A stretch of DNA of 64,000 bases from Hyparrhenia diplandra (GCA_015847255.1 JADLZK010007838.1:1-64000), one strand, 5' to 3'; positions 44,815 to 56,345 are shown, numbered from the stretch's first letter. The notes: a model not told the origin generated them from the letters alone. Translations and numbers: made by a program.

Positions 44815-45349
44815 ATGGCGCACAAGGATGTCTCGCCCGGTGGGGCAGGGGGCGTCGAGGAGGGAGGAACGAGCCATCTGTTCGGTCGGCGCATGCCGCA
44901 AAGCATATCCGGTGGAGGTCACGAAACTAGGCTGCCCTCGGTTAAGTGTCCCGATTGCAACCTAGGTCATGTGATCGAGCCGTGTCAAGTCGATACTCCA
45001 AACAAGGGCGTAAGCTTTTTCAAGTGCCCGAGGAATGGGGTAAGTGAAGCTGTCTTTGTAACTGTGGTTTACCACTTGCATAATCTTTGTGTTAATTCAC
45101 TGTTGTTGTTCGAACTGTTTGTAGAATCCCAAATTATGTGGCTACTATAAGTTCCAAAAGGAGTACTTAGATGACTTGATTGATAAGAAGGTGGTTGTCC
45201 TCATGTCTGTGGATCTTGAGGATCTGGAAGAAGGAACAGAGGGAAGTGAAACTGCAACAGATGAGGGGATGAAGGACCTGGAGAAGAAATTGGATCATGT
45301 GTTGTGGAAAATGAATTTGATTTGTTTGTGTTGGAATTGCTGTACTTAG
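44815..45349 (+). CDS. zf-GRF domain protein, two exons, inside the CACTA element
   Basis: Exons 44815-45039 and 45125-45349 join in phase across an 85-bp GTAAGT...GTAG intron and give 149 residues. The start is the first ATG after a TATA-like box and leader. The domain spans both exons: C45 and C48 (KCPDC), VSFFKCP around residues 66-72 (C71), and NPKLCGYYKF (C80, at the exon junction), as in the GRF zinc finger with three to four cysteines and an aromatic core. An acidic stretch (VDLEDLEEGTEGSE) and a short hydrophobic, Cys/Trp-rich C-terminus follow; in related plant proteins that end is often a membrane anchor. It is on the opposite strand to the transposase and 238 bp beyond its 3' end. 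GRF fingers bind nucleic acid in TOP3/APE2-type proteins; the role of short plant forms is not established. No lesion was seen, so it may still be expressed. Confidence 0.7.
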
Positions 45350-45586
45350 TGTTGTAGTGAAGTACCTGATGTAATGATGTTGTGTAACAATTATCGAGCA
45401 AATGATTATGTGTTTTATAAGGATATATATAATCCGGTTCAATCTGATAGAGTGATGAAAAGAAAACTCTTGAAATTATGTGAATTCTATTCTTGTTCAA
45501 AGGTTCGGTATCAATCCACTTGACACCACACAAAAAAACAAAAAGATAATAGAAGCAACTGTATGTGAATTCCATACATTCTATGT

Positions 45587-48500
45587 TCACACCCAAACAA
45601 ATTCGTGTATAAAGTTATCAAACAAAAAGTCATCATCTCGTCCTTCTACCCCAGCAACAATTGGTGCAACAACTCCATCCTCAATGTACGCGTCATCTGA
45701 GTCATCTTCGTCGTCATCAAAGGGCACATGGTCTGGTTCATCAACTGCTTGGGCCTGCACCTGAGCAACAACAGATACATCCCCAGATGTGCCTTCCTTG
45801 TCCGATCTTGTCCAATTTGTCAAAATCTCTATTTGTCCACGAGGTAAATCCATGTCTTGGGTGCTCACATCAATTGAGTCCTTCGGGTTCTAGTTCGGGC
45901 ATGGCAAACAAGTTCCTTGGTTTCATTGCAATAACCTTTGCTCCATCCAGGTTTGTTTACCGGATCCACATAAAACACTGCTTTTTGCACGTGTCGCTAG
46001 AATATAGGGTTCATTCATATACCTGTACCGAGTAGTATTGATATCAATAACCCCAAACTTATCCTTGCTATATCCTTTGTTTTTCGTTAGTAGTGGAAGC
46101 GGGCACATCATACCGTCCACTTTGGAACAAAATAACTTCTTTTTGTCTAGGGAATTCTAGTGAGATGATTCTTTTAATCACCCCATACCACCACATGTTT
46201 TTACTCGCTTGTCACCCTTGACAAGCACGCCACGCTCTACGTGAAACGAGGCTTTTCTCAATGTCACCGTTCGAAATAGCCAATTATTGATGCTGCGCAT
46301 CTATGCATTGTATGAGCTCGACTCTCGTCCAATCGGCAAGTGCAAACATATCTTCATCTACTTCCCCTTTGGCATATTGTTCCCCGACCCGCCCTCGAAC
46401 CATCTTACAAATTGTTGCTCATGTCGCTTTTCAAGATTTCTTTCACCAAATTTGTCCTTCAGATCTTCCTTTAGACAGTCTGTCCTCTCCTCTTGTAGTC
46501 CATTGGAGCAAATATGCTCAAACCAGATGGTGGCTCATTCACAAAAAAGTATTTTCATGACGACCGCACGATTCGGTTTGTTGTCCATGTCCAAGAATCT
46601 AGAACAAAATGTAAGGCACTCCTCGAGTATGTATCCCTCGGCTATTGAGCCTTCGTGGTATGCCTTGTTCCTCACATAATTTTTCGCGATGACGTAGGTA
46701 CCGCTCCACTGGGTACATCCACCTATAACACACGGGCCCTCCAAGTATAGCCTCATCAGCCAAATGAATAGGTAAATGCATCATGATATCAAAAAATGAT
46801 GGTGGGAATAGCATCTCAAGTCGACAAAGAGCATCCGTGATTGAAATACTAAGTTTGACAGTGTCCGCTTCCACCCGCTCCTTGGAACATAGTGCATCGA
46901 AGAAATTACTAAAATTTGGATCAATGCAACAACAACTTGTTCGGCAAAATCCTCCGCACTATTAAGGGTAACAGTTTCTGTAGAATCAGATGGTAATCAT
47001 GAGATTTCAAGCCAGAAACCTTACGTGCTTTTAAGTCAACACATCTTCTTATATTGGAGGATACCCCATCAGGCATTTTCACTCCATACAGAAATTTGCA
47101 CAAAACATCCTTTTCGTTCTTATCTAACTTGTACAAGGCTGGTGGCAAGGTATACTTATCTTTCTTAATCACAGGGTGCTGATCTGGTCGTATCCCTAGA
47201 TGCTGCATGTCAAGCCGGGCGTTCTCCCCGTCCTTACATTTACCTTCCAATTCAAGCAGAGTGCCTAATATGGACTCACATATATTTTTCTCAATGTGCA
47301 TGACGTCCAAATTATGCCTGATGAGCAAAGAAGACCAGTATGGGAGCTCAAAAAATACTCTTCTTCCTCCAGTTGTGCCATCTGTCATCATCATCACGCT
47401 TCCTTTTTTTTTGATGTCGTCTTTCCAAATCTCACTTGTTCAAAACTTTCATCTTTGCTCAAGTACACTGCGGCACCGGTCGGTGGTAATGGTGCCTCCC
47501 TGGTTTCGACCATGTTGTTGAAGCTGACCGTGTTCTTGTGCCATTCATGGTCCATTGGCAAGAAACGTCGAGATCCCGTGTAGCAGTGCTTTCTCCCATG
47601 TTTTAACCACAAATACTCAGTGTCTTTGTGGCAATATGGGCATGCAAACTTTCCTTTTGTGCTCCAACCCAGAAAGCATGGCATATCTTTGGGAAGTCAT
47701 TAATTGTCCAAAGTAGAATAGCATGTAATGGAAAGTTCTTCTTAGTTTTCGTGATCCCATGTATCAACACCCTTATTCCAAAGCTCCTTGAGCTCCAATA
47801 TAAGGGGGCTTCAAATATATATCAATATCATTTCCGTGAGATTTTGGACCAGGTATCAACATTGACAATATCCAGTTAGATTGTTTCTGACACAACCAAG
47901 GAGGCAAATTGTAGGGTATTAGGACAACTGGCCATATGGAGTATGTCGTATTTTGCATCCCAAAGGGATTAAAGCCATCAGAAGCAAGACCCAGCCTGAT
48001 ATTACGAGCTTCTTACGCAAAACCAGCCATATTTGTTATCCACGTGCTTCCATGCCTTTGAGTCAGCTGGGTGACGCATTTTTCCATCATTTACCAATTC
48101 TTTCTTATGCCACTGCAAGTCCACCGATGTCCGCTTCGACATATACATTCTTTGCGCCGAGGAATAAGAGGAAAGTAGCGTAGAATCTTCACCGGAAGCC
48201 GCTTTCGATATTTAGCACCATCCTGGTCCGTGCTCTCGACATGTTTCCACCTAGACTCATTACATATGGGACAATTATGCAGATTTGCGTGCTCATCAAA
48301 AAATAACACACAATCATTCTGACATGCGTGTATCTTGATGTAGTCCAATCCTAGCCCTCGAACCACCTTTTGCACTTTGTCCAACGAGTCAGGGATACAA
48401 TGGCCTTCAGGGAGAACCTTTGAGAACAGATTAAGTATGGCCTCCAAACATGCGTTACTAATACCATACAAGCACTTTATCTGAAAAAGTTGCATGATAA

Positions 48501-49064
48501 AAGAAACCTTTGTTGCCGATTTGCATCCTGGATACAATTCCTTCTTTGCCTCCTCTAATAATTTCAAAAATATCTTTGCCTGCTTATTTGGTTTGTCATC
48601 TAAGATTTTTCCATGTATTGAGCCACTGATAATGTTTCTAATCATAGTATTAATGGCGGTTAGGTGATGATCACTTGGATCTTCTTCATCGTCTTCTCCA
48701 AAATAAGGTGGTGTGGCAGCTTCATTGTCACCAACATCAGCATCATCATGTAGGTTGTGCATGATCTTGAGGTTACGTTATACAAAGTACTACCCTGATC
48801 AGCTGATGAAGAAGTTTGGCCTTCTTCGAACTCATTGATGAAACAATCAGCAAACCCACTTTTTACTAAGTGAAGTTGAATCTGAAACCTGTCATTATAT
48901 CTTGTATTGCATTGACATGTACCACATGGGCACACAAGAGACAATCCAATAGGTCTAGATGATGATGAGGTATACTTATCAATCCAAGTTCTGAAATTAT
49001 CCTTCCACTCTTCTGATTGTCGAGGCAAGCGCATCCAACTCCTATCTTCGTGTGATGCAGACAT
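45587..49064 (-). pseudogene. CACTA transposase (TNPD type, Transposase_21), decayed
   Basis: From an ATG at 49064 the minus strand reads MSASHEDRSWMRLPRQSEEW and CPCGTCQCN (transposase-associated domain). After a frameshift near 48775 come MHNLHDDADVGD, LYPGCKSATKVSFIMQLFQI and LHNCPICNESRWK. At 47773-47958 is SMLIPGPKSHGNDIDIYLKP, an En/Spm core motif. At 47394-47684 are GWSTKGKFACPYCHKDTEYL and HRRFLPM-like residues. At 46921-47397 are HNLDVMHIEKNICESILGTL and GLKSHDYHLILQKLLP. At 46535-46874 are MLFPPSFFDIMMHLPIHL and HEGSIAEGYILEECLTFCS (DUF4218). At 45923-46120 is YSKDKFGVIDINTTRY (DUF4216). An acidic tail ends near 45587. At least five frame changes make it non-functional as read; a few could be introns. 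In En/Spm this is the catalytic protein. Confidence 0.9.
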
Positions 49065-49126
49065 TGATCTGCAGCCCAAGAACATAATGAGCAAATAATC
49101 ATGATCTATACCTAGCGTATGCATGC

Positions 49127-49128
<2 letters not shown>

Positions 49129-49192
<64 letters not shown>
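49129..49192. repeat. (AT)n microsatellite
   Basis: About 32 AT units just upstream of the transposase start, between it and the right terminus. Confidence 0.95.
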
Positions 49193-49195
<3 letters not shown>

Positions 49196-49379
49196 GGGGA
49201 TATCGATATAGCTACGTTACCTTTGCCGCGAGAGGGGGCGCCGCCGGCCGGTAAGCGGGGACGCGCCGCGCGCCAAGGGTGGATCAGCGGAATGCAGGAC
49301 GTCGGCGATCGACCGGGATGCAGAACGTAGAGTCCCCCGAAAGTATTCCAAGCGTCTACTAGGATCGTTTAGTGGGCTC

Positions 49380-49918
49380 TTTTTCGTTAATTGGGCCAGC
49401 TGGCCAGCTACTAAAACAACATGGCGATAGACAAACATAAGTGCAACCAAGTAAAAGTTCATTGCAATAGGTGTGTATAAGTTGCAACGCCAAATGGATA
49501 GTATTACAACCATACAAAATGGTGGCAATACATACATGTTATTGCATCTTGTGGCAACAAAGGATGCAATAGCCACCTATTTATTGCCACGAGGTGCAAA
49601 AAAAATATTGCAACCCAAATAAGTGGTTGTCATACTGACGTTCATAAGCAACCAACGCTAGTATGGATGCCATAGTTCATTTTTATTGCAACACACGACA
49701 TGCTAATGCAACATACAATTATTGTTGCAATACTTTCCACCAATTGCCACGAAATCCTTAAAATGGGTGCAAATTGGCGCCATCATTTTGCAACAAAAAA
49801 AAAATATCGCAACACAATTTTTGTGTGGCAATATAGACACATATTACTACCAGTTCATTGGTTGGGTGCCATAGTACCCCCTATTGCACCCAAATGAGTG
49901 GTGTTGTCTAAGTGTCTA
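49380..49918 (-). repeat. CACTA right subterminal repeat region
   Basis: Dense GGTTGCAAT-type words in both spellings (GTTGCAACGCC, ATTGCAACCC, TTGCCACGA, GGGTGCAAATTGGC), counterpart of the left subterminal region in inverted orientation. It has no separate gene; minus-strand frames here are incidental. Confidence 0.8.
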
Positions 49919-49946
49919 GTTGCAATTGATCGGAAACTACGTAGTG
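49919..49946 (-). repeat. CACTA right terminal inverted repeat
   Basis: 28 bp ending GGAAACTACGTAGTG, followed by the GAT duplication. It pairs with 14679-14706. Confidence 0.95.
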
Positions 49947-50408
49947 GATGGAGCTCACCGAGCTCGTTCTCGTGCATTCCTTCACTTTGCCAAGCATGCG
50001 TTATCCGGCGTCTCATGTTTTTGCCGAGGTTGCCCACGCGGCCTTTTTCGCCGGAATGATGATGGTTCGTGATGTCGAGCCTGAAGAGCAAATTCGTTTT
50101 GATGAGACTGTACCTGATATGCCCATGCCAGCGTCGACCATATCGACATCCTCGGCCGACCACTCCGGCGACCTCTACACCGACCTCTACACCAACCAAA
50201 GTTCCTTCTGGACCAATCACTCGTAGCCGAGCTAAAAAGCTACAACAAGAGGTGCACGCGCTACTTTGTGAATTTCAATTAAATACTAATGAAAATTTCA
50301 TGCTACCTAAATCGTGCATGTTTACATTGATTAGGTTCCCCAAAGAAGAGGATCCGAGCACATCAAGGATGCAACAGGAAAGAGGAACTCGCTCGAGCCA
50401 GACTAGCG
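49947..50408 (+). pseudogene. Gypsy polyprotein tail, left block copy (second half)
   Basis: Continues the block interrupted at 14678. A frame reads KVPSGPITRSRAKKLQQEV then NENFMLPKSCMFTLIRFPKE. The GP(I/M)TR(S/A)RAK...LQ.EV segment is the C-terminal end typical of chromoviral gypsy polyproteins in grasses. Everything between RT and this tail (RNase H, integrase) has been replaced by unrelated sequence. A frameshift lies near 50150. Confidence 0.75.
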
Positions 50409-51310
50409 TGATAGAACCATTAGAAAGAAACAGTCATAACTTTTGGCTCACAAAAGCTATGAAGGCAAATGAGCACTTGTTGGAAAGCCCTTCAAGTCTA
50501 GTTTCCAATGGTGCAAGACCCGATCAGTGTGGATACTTCATCAAGGCTCCCGACCAGATTTAGTGCCGACTGGTCAGTGAGTCAGCAGTCTGTTTGAAGT
50601 CCAAATGTTCGTGCCAAACTGTACCAATCTACAACACTTCATGAAGCAAGACATACATCATATGAAAGCTTATCAAGTTAGCTTTCAAACGCATCGAGTC
50701 ACACAGCATTTGAAGATTCCTAGGTGGAGTTATGATCAAAACACTGAAGGCTGCACAGAAGTCAAACAGCCACGCGGAATCAGCTCTGGAATCCATTCCG
50801 AGGTTTCCCTTTCACATGGTCGACGAGTCCAGTTTTTTTCATGTTTCCACCCACGTAGGAGGGTTGTTCCTAGTATAAATACCCCATTTGTGTAAGCTAT
50901 CAACAACTTTTGATGATTTGAGATTAATCCAAGTGATTTCACAACCGAGCTGCCTGAGTGCTTACTCAACCCTTGTTCTTCCATGTTCTTCTTGGACTTG
51001 TGAAGAGATCTCTCTGAGGTCCACTAGTTCGTGCTTTGCGAGTTCCAGTACGGCTGCCTCGCCTTGTGTGGATTAGCTCTGATTGTGGTTCTGCGGTCGT
51101 TTGGAGATCGAGTCGAAGTCTTCGCGTTCGGTGTCTCTCTCCCCGTCGCTTGGTCGCATCCAACCTTGGCCAGGCATAAAGCTAGTTACCCGCTGTTTTC
51201 AGCAAGTTGTCATACTACCTCTAGTACCTCGTCGTCGTTCTTTGTGTTTGTGACCTACTGCCGTGAAAATCGGGCCATCCCCCGTGCTGACATCGGGTCA
51301 GTACATATCA
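50409..51310 (+). repeat. Gypsy LTR, middle copy
   Basis: The right end is firm: ...GTACATATCA at 51310 directly before a primer-binding site. The left end is a candidate (TGATAGAACC at 50409, giving TGATA/TATCA termini). It could instead begin nearer to 50564. TATAAATA at 50874-50881 is the promoter box. The same sequence recurs at 58433-59336. Confidence 0.7.
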
Positions 51311-51312
51311 GC

Positions 51313-51324
51313 TGGTATCAGAGC
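51313..51324 (+). other. Primer-binding site (initiator tRNA-Met type)
   Basis: TGGTATCAGAGC two bases after the LTR end, the standard primer site of many plant gypsy and copia elements. Confidence 0.9.
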
Positions 51325-51938
51325 TTTCGTTGACACGGTAGGTCTTTCACCATCCACATATTTATCCCTGTGTTGATCTACTACATATATTTGTTTTATC
51401 CTACAGTCCAAAGCCTTTTAAAAATACCTAAAGCCATTTCTAGGTACTATTACCTTGTGTTCTTGTGCTCTTCAAGTTGCTAGTCACCACCGTTATATAT
51501 CTATCATTTGTTATCCATTGTTAGTGTTATAAAAAAAAGATCAAAAAAAAGAGAGAGAAAGAAAAGAATCAAAAAAAAGGGAGCAAAGAAAGAAAGGACT
51601 TTGAAGGAGAAAAGTGTGTTGCAGTTGTTGCTAAAATTTTCAGTTTACAAATCCAAGTTGGTGGTAATCTTGTTAGCGGCAACATCATATCTTTTGAGCA
51701 CATCAACTCACTTGGTTTTCAGTACCGTAGCCCTCCTTGTTAGCCACCTATAGCTCCACTTAAAACCTGAACCGAGACATTCGATTCGTAATCCTTACGA
51801 CCTCTCTACCACCTCCATTGAGCTGTCCGCACCAGCACCATCACAGTCCTTGAGGACAGGAGGACTTGGGTAAGTAAGAGGTGAGATTGAGTGTTTCCAC
51901 AAATATTTTTCCACTCCACTTTTCTCGCTGCCCCTAAC

Positions 51939-53232
51939 ATGGCAGGATCAGATTCAAGTGTTCGAGGTGGGCACCATGGAGATGAAGAGCCCCCTGTCTC
52001 ACGGGCTGAGTTCCTTCACGTGGCCCATCTTGTGGAGGCCATGGGAAGGATGCTCAATGAGCGTCTTCCCGCGGCTGGAGGACGTGGACCCCTACGTGAT
52101 CAAGAAGACCATCATCGGGAGGAGTCCGGAGATGAGAATTCTGGTTTCGGCCGTGGATTTGATCGCTTTGGTGATGGGCGTAGAGGACATGGTGGTGGCC
52201 GCCGTGTTGATTTCGATAATCAGCGTGGTGGACGTCGTCACGTGAGATTTGAAGACAAAGAGTTCGAAGATCGTGAACATGAGGAAGGGTCTGATGATGA
52301 AAATCCCTTTGGTCGTGGTGGGAGGTTTGGCTGGCGTCATCATCATCGACGTGCTGATTTTGAAGATAGGGGATTTCACTGTGGTCGTCGTTATTATGAT
52401 GGACTGAGCAGTGTGATCAAATTTTTAGAGTTCACAATCTCTCATATCAGCACCGTGTCAATCTTGCTTCGGTGCTCTCACTTGGTGGAATCAGGTGCAA
52501 GAGAATCAACTTGAATTGAGGCTGGGATATATTAATACTTGGGAAGAAATGAAGCGAGTAATGAAGAGGCACTTTGTTCCTTCAAGCCATCAGCGTGATC
52601 TCACAAATTATTTGCAAACGTTGAAGCAAGGGAAGAGATCGGTTGATGAATATTTCAAGGAGATGGAGTTGCTGCTAGTTCGGACTGGAACTAGAGAAAG
52701 CGCGGAGGCTAAAATGGCAAGATTTCTTGGAGGTCTTAATGAAGAAATCTCAGGTTTTGTGGAGATGTTTCCATATCGTACCTTGCAAGATCTTGTCGAT
52801 CAAGCTATGCGTACAGAGAGGAAAATTCTGCAGGAGTCGCGTGGAAAATCTTATGGCAACCATTCCATTGCTGCCCCATGGCGCAAACAGCAGTTCAGTA
52901 CTTCTTTTGGTGGGGGAAAGTCCCAAGGAGCTGCAGCAAGGTCCTCTCCATCCATTATTCCATCCAAGATGGCAGGTTCTTCAGCTTCATCGCCTGCAAA
53001 TCAGCAGCGGTCTGCTGCAATTTCAGCAGCCCAAACCAATGCTTCAGGTGCTACCTCCTCTTCTCGGAGCAGAGAGATTGTGTGTCACAAGTGCCATGGG
53101 CGTGGTCATATTGCTGCTCAATGTCCAAGTAGGAGAACCATGTTGTTGAATGAAAAGGGTGAATGGGAATCTGAAAGTAATCGAGAAGATGATGGTCCAA
53201 AGTTTGATGAAGAAATTGAAGAAGTAGAGTGA
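51939..53232 (+). pseudogene. Gypsy gag, internally deleted
   Basis: An ATG at 51939 opens MAGSDSSVRGG...AEFLHVAHLVEAMGRML, followed by a long arginine/glycine/aspartate-rich segment. Around 52400-52490 the frame is lost and the usual gag core before WWNQVQ is missing. It resumes in a second frame (52495-53232) with YINTWEEMKRVMKRHFVP, LKQGKRSVDEYFKEMELLL and the retrotransposon-gag wording. It ends with one zinc knuckle, CHKCHGRGHIAAQC (CX2CX4HX4C). The stop is at 53230-53232. An intact nucleocapsid end and a broken capsid mean that it cannot form particles by itself. Confidence 0.85.
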
Positions 53233-53278
53233 AATTCAGCCTGATGATGGAGAACATAATTGTTTTATTTCTCTTCGT

Positions 53279-53626
53279 GTGCTTAGTGTTACTGCTGAAA
53301 GGGAAGAGAATGAGCAGCGACACAATCTTTTCCATACCAGAGGCATGATCAAAGACAAGCTATGCCGTATCATTGTTGACAATGGCAGCTGCAATAATAT
53401 TGCTAGTCAAGAATTGGTGGACAGATTGGGATTGAAACCGAGACGTCATCCTAGTCCATACAAGATGCAATGGCTTAATGATTGTGGTGCGTTGCGTGTG
53501 AGCCATATGGTGACCGTTCCATTCTCTGTTGGAAAGTATAATGATCATGTGGAGTGTGATGTGGTACCTATGCAGGCATGCCAATTGCTGCTAGGTAGAC
53601 CATGGCTATTTGATTGTGATGTTTAG
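53279..53626 (+). pseudogene. Gypsy aspartic protease
   Basis: Open for 115 codons: MIKDKLCRIIVDNGSCNNIA then LVDRLGLKPRRHPSPYKMQW and LLLGRPWLFDCDV. The VDNGS motif corresponds to the D-S/T/N-G active site (DNGSCNN is common in this lineage), and LLGRPW is the second protease signature. It ends at a TAG where polyprotein should continue, so it is disconnected from RT. Confidence 0.8.
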
Positions 53627-53759
53627 ATTTTTGGGAAAGAAAACAAGTTGTCATTCATGTACAAAGGAGAGCGAATTTCCTTGCTCCCCTTGACACTGGA
53701 AGAAATCTTGAAAGATGACCTCAAAAAGAAATAGCGAGAGAGCGAGAACCACCTTCGAG

Positions 53760-54970
53760 TGACCCACAAAAGTAGTGAGGGAGAGTTTCCACAGCCAAAC
53801 AAAACCCCACTGCTTCAAAGAACCCAAAAACCGGGAAAAGAGGGATTAGTCATGATGGCTAGGAAAGGGGATCTAAAAGAATTGAGTGAACCCAATGCAA
53901 TGTTCTTTGTACTCATGTACAAGGACACTTTTCTTTCCACTAGCAACTTACCCCCTACCTTGCCTAGTGTTATTTTCGATGTGTTATAGGAACATGAAGA
54001 TGTCTTCCCCGAGGAGGTAACACCCGGGCTGCCACCTAAGAGAGGCATCGAGCATTAAATTGACTTGGTTCCAGGTGCTTCACTTCCCAACCGGGCTACG
54101 TACCATACCAACCCATATCAAACCAAGGAGATCCAGCGACAAGTGGAAGAATTGATGAAGAAAGGGTATGTACAGGAAAGTCTTTCACCTTGTGCTGTCC
54201 CTGTCTTGCTAGTTCCTAAGAAAGATGGGTCTTGGCGGATGTGTGTTGATTGTCGAGCCATTAATAACATCACCGTAAGGTATAGACACCCCATTCCTAG
54301 GCTAGATGACATGCTTGATGAACTTAGTGGTGGTAATGTTTTCACTAAAATTGATTTAAGAAGTGGTTATCACCAAATTGAAATGAAAGAAGGCGATGAA
54401 TGAAAAACTGCTTTTAAAACAAAATTTGGGTTGTATGAATGGTTGGTGATGCCCTTTGGATTGACCAATGCACCTAGTACTTTTATGAGATTGATGAATC
54501 ATGTGCTTAGAACATTCATTGGTAAGTTTGTTGTCGTTTATTTTGATAACATACTCATTTACAGCAAGTCTCTCGATGAACATGTTGAGCATATATGATG
54601 CGTGCTCGCTGTCCTACGCGAACAAAAGTTGTACTCTAACCTTGAGAAGTGCACCTTTTGCACCGACAAGGTAGTTTTTCTTGGTTTTGTTGTTTCAGGA
54701 CAAGGTGTGGAGGTCGATGATGAGAAGATCAAGGCCGTGCGCGAATGGATGCCTCCACAGAATGTGAGCCAAGTGAGAAGCTTCCTCGGACTTGCTGGTT
54801 TCTACCGGTGATTCGTTAAGGATTTCAGCACCATCGCTGCCCCAATCAATGAGCTGACCAAGAAAGAAGTGTCTTTCAAGTGGGGAGAAGCACAAGAGAA
54901 GGCGTTTGAAGAATTAAAGATGAAGTTAATAACAGCCCCTGTCCTAGCGCTCCCAGATTTCATTCTATGA
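53760..54970 (+). pseudogene. Gypsy reverse transcriptase, copy 2, defective
   Basis: Frames in order read KKGYVQESLSPCAVPVLLVP, SWRMCVDCRAINNITVRYRH, FTKIDLRSGYHQIEMKEGDE, then a TGA (54401-54403, a Trp codon in working relatives). They continue with YEWLVMPFGLTNAPSTFMRL, VVVYFDNILIYSK, VVFLGFVVSGQGVEVDDEK, FLGLAGFYR and a TGA at about 54809. The polymerase box is YFDN; loss of the second Asp removes a metal ligand. Coding homology ends at APVLALPDF (about 54963). RNase H and integrase are absent. Confidence 0.9.
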
Positions 54971-55089
54971 GCTTGTTTTTCCGAAGCTGGATCCGCGCTC
55001 GTTTCGCCGCCACAGCAGACATACTTTCACCTTGTTCTGACATGTATACTTCTTGCTTTCTTGGATGAGGCTAGCTTGTAAGTTGGATG
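54371..55089 (+). repeat. Duplicated block, right copy, RT part
   Basis: Partner of 9532-10249. Both copies share the YFDN change, the TGA after GDE, the junction at the end of RT and about 120 bp of non-retroviral sequence (GAGCTTGTTTTTCCGAAGCT... to AGTTGGATG). Confidence 0.95.
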
Positions 55090-56345
55090 AACTAAGTTGG
55101 ATGAACGTTGGGGGAGCTAATGCTTATGTGTGGAGACAAGGTACGGTTTGCTAGGGATGAGTGGGCATACGTTCTGAGGCAGGGCACTAGTGCTAAGTAA
55201 GGATCCACGAGCTCCTCTCTCCTAGTGTTTCTTGATTTGAGTGCTAGACATCTAGTGGAGACAGCAGTGTTGCATGCATGCATGCATGCTCACACACTCC
55301 ATTCATTTACGTCGGCAAACGCAACTCGCCCCGAACATATTAATGCATAACCTTACTTTATGCTTAAGAAAATAACAAAAGCACGTATATGAATATATAC
55401 ACCATGACCTGCTTGGACATCATCAACACAAATAAATTATTTTGATGCTCTCTTCCAATTAACTTTGGGCCAGTTGAGATATGAATGGTCACCCTAATTC
55501 TAATTCATCGGGTGTCTTTCTCAGATGGCGTTTTAGTGTCTTTATTTTTTGATCTAAGATACTGTCACCAGTTGTTAAATTGTGTAGTGGTGTACTCTCT
55601 CTGATCGATTCGTCGGTGACAGCTTGTTTAACTGCGTATAGTATCTACACCTGATGAAGGTGTTCTTGGGAGCCTTGTTAATTAGTCGTGGTTTGTCCAA
55701 AAAAAAAACTGGTAATGCGTGCGCCCACCTCACTTAGATCGTGCCAGGACGAAGCTTGTTTAGGTAGAGCTTTACATAGATCACGTATGTTCATACGTTC
55801 GCCTGAACTGGCTATGGATCTCGTGTTCCTCACGTTGCGCTAAAGCTGCATGGTTGCGTGTTTTGGTAGGACGTGCTCTTTAATACCTGTCACATGTGGC
55901 TTGTTTTATAGTGGATGGATTGTATGTTGGCATGCGTGCTTCAACAGTTGATGTTGATCCTTTTCCTATTGGCCTTTTGCCTATACATTTTCAATATGAT
56001 TGCACGGATCACTTTGACGATTCGTGGGTAGATAAAATGGCTTGGTACATGCAACGTTGCAGTGATGGCATTGATTCGCTGCGCCCAGTCCCTTGCTTCT
56101 CGTGCTCGATGAGTCGGTTCGGCGCCGTGTGCATAGCTTGATGTTGTAGTCACCTGCTTTTGGATGCACATTGCGTTCCTTTTTGTATCGTCGTCATGAG
56201 TGTATGAGCTAGGGTAGGTTTAGACTTCACACGCTACAATGACCCATACTCAAAGTTAGAAAATTAGGAGCCTTGATTGTAGAAGACGTGGTCCATATTT
56301 AATCTAAAAATATTTATTTGCATGCAGCTTAGATTGTAGTGAGAC
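55090..56345. other. Putative upstream region of the host gene
   Basis: No long frame with a recognised motif. It contains (CATG)n near 55273-55289. This segment and 56346-56757 are missing from the left block copy, where the Tekay-like element lies instead. If the three-exon gene is real, its promoter and 5' UTR are here. Confidence 0.35.

Larger units (their letters stand above)
14679..49946 (-). mobile_element. CACTA (En/Spm) DNA transposon, 35.3 kb, with cargo
   Basis: The element begins CACTACGTAGTTTTCGG and ends in the complement of CACTACGTAGTTTCCGATC, with 28-bp imperfect terminal repeats (three mismatches). It is flanked by GAT at 14676-14678 and 49947-49949. The unoccupied site, with a single GAT, is preserved at 57949-57951. 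Subterminal regions carry repeated ATTGCAAC/TTGCCACC words. Its transposase (45587-49064) and TNPA-like gene (17345-18410) both lie on the minus strand, so its 5' end is on the right. The size is far above the usual 10-20 kb. The excess comes from nested LTR elements, tandem arrays and captured gene fragments between the two transposition genes. Both transposition genes are broken, so movement now would need a helper. Confidence 0.95.
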
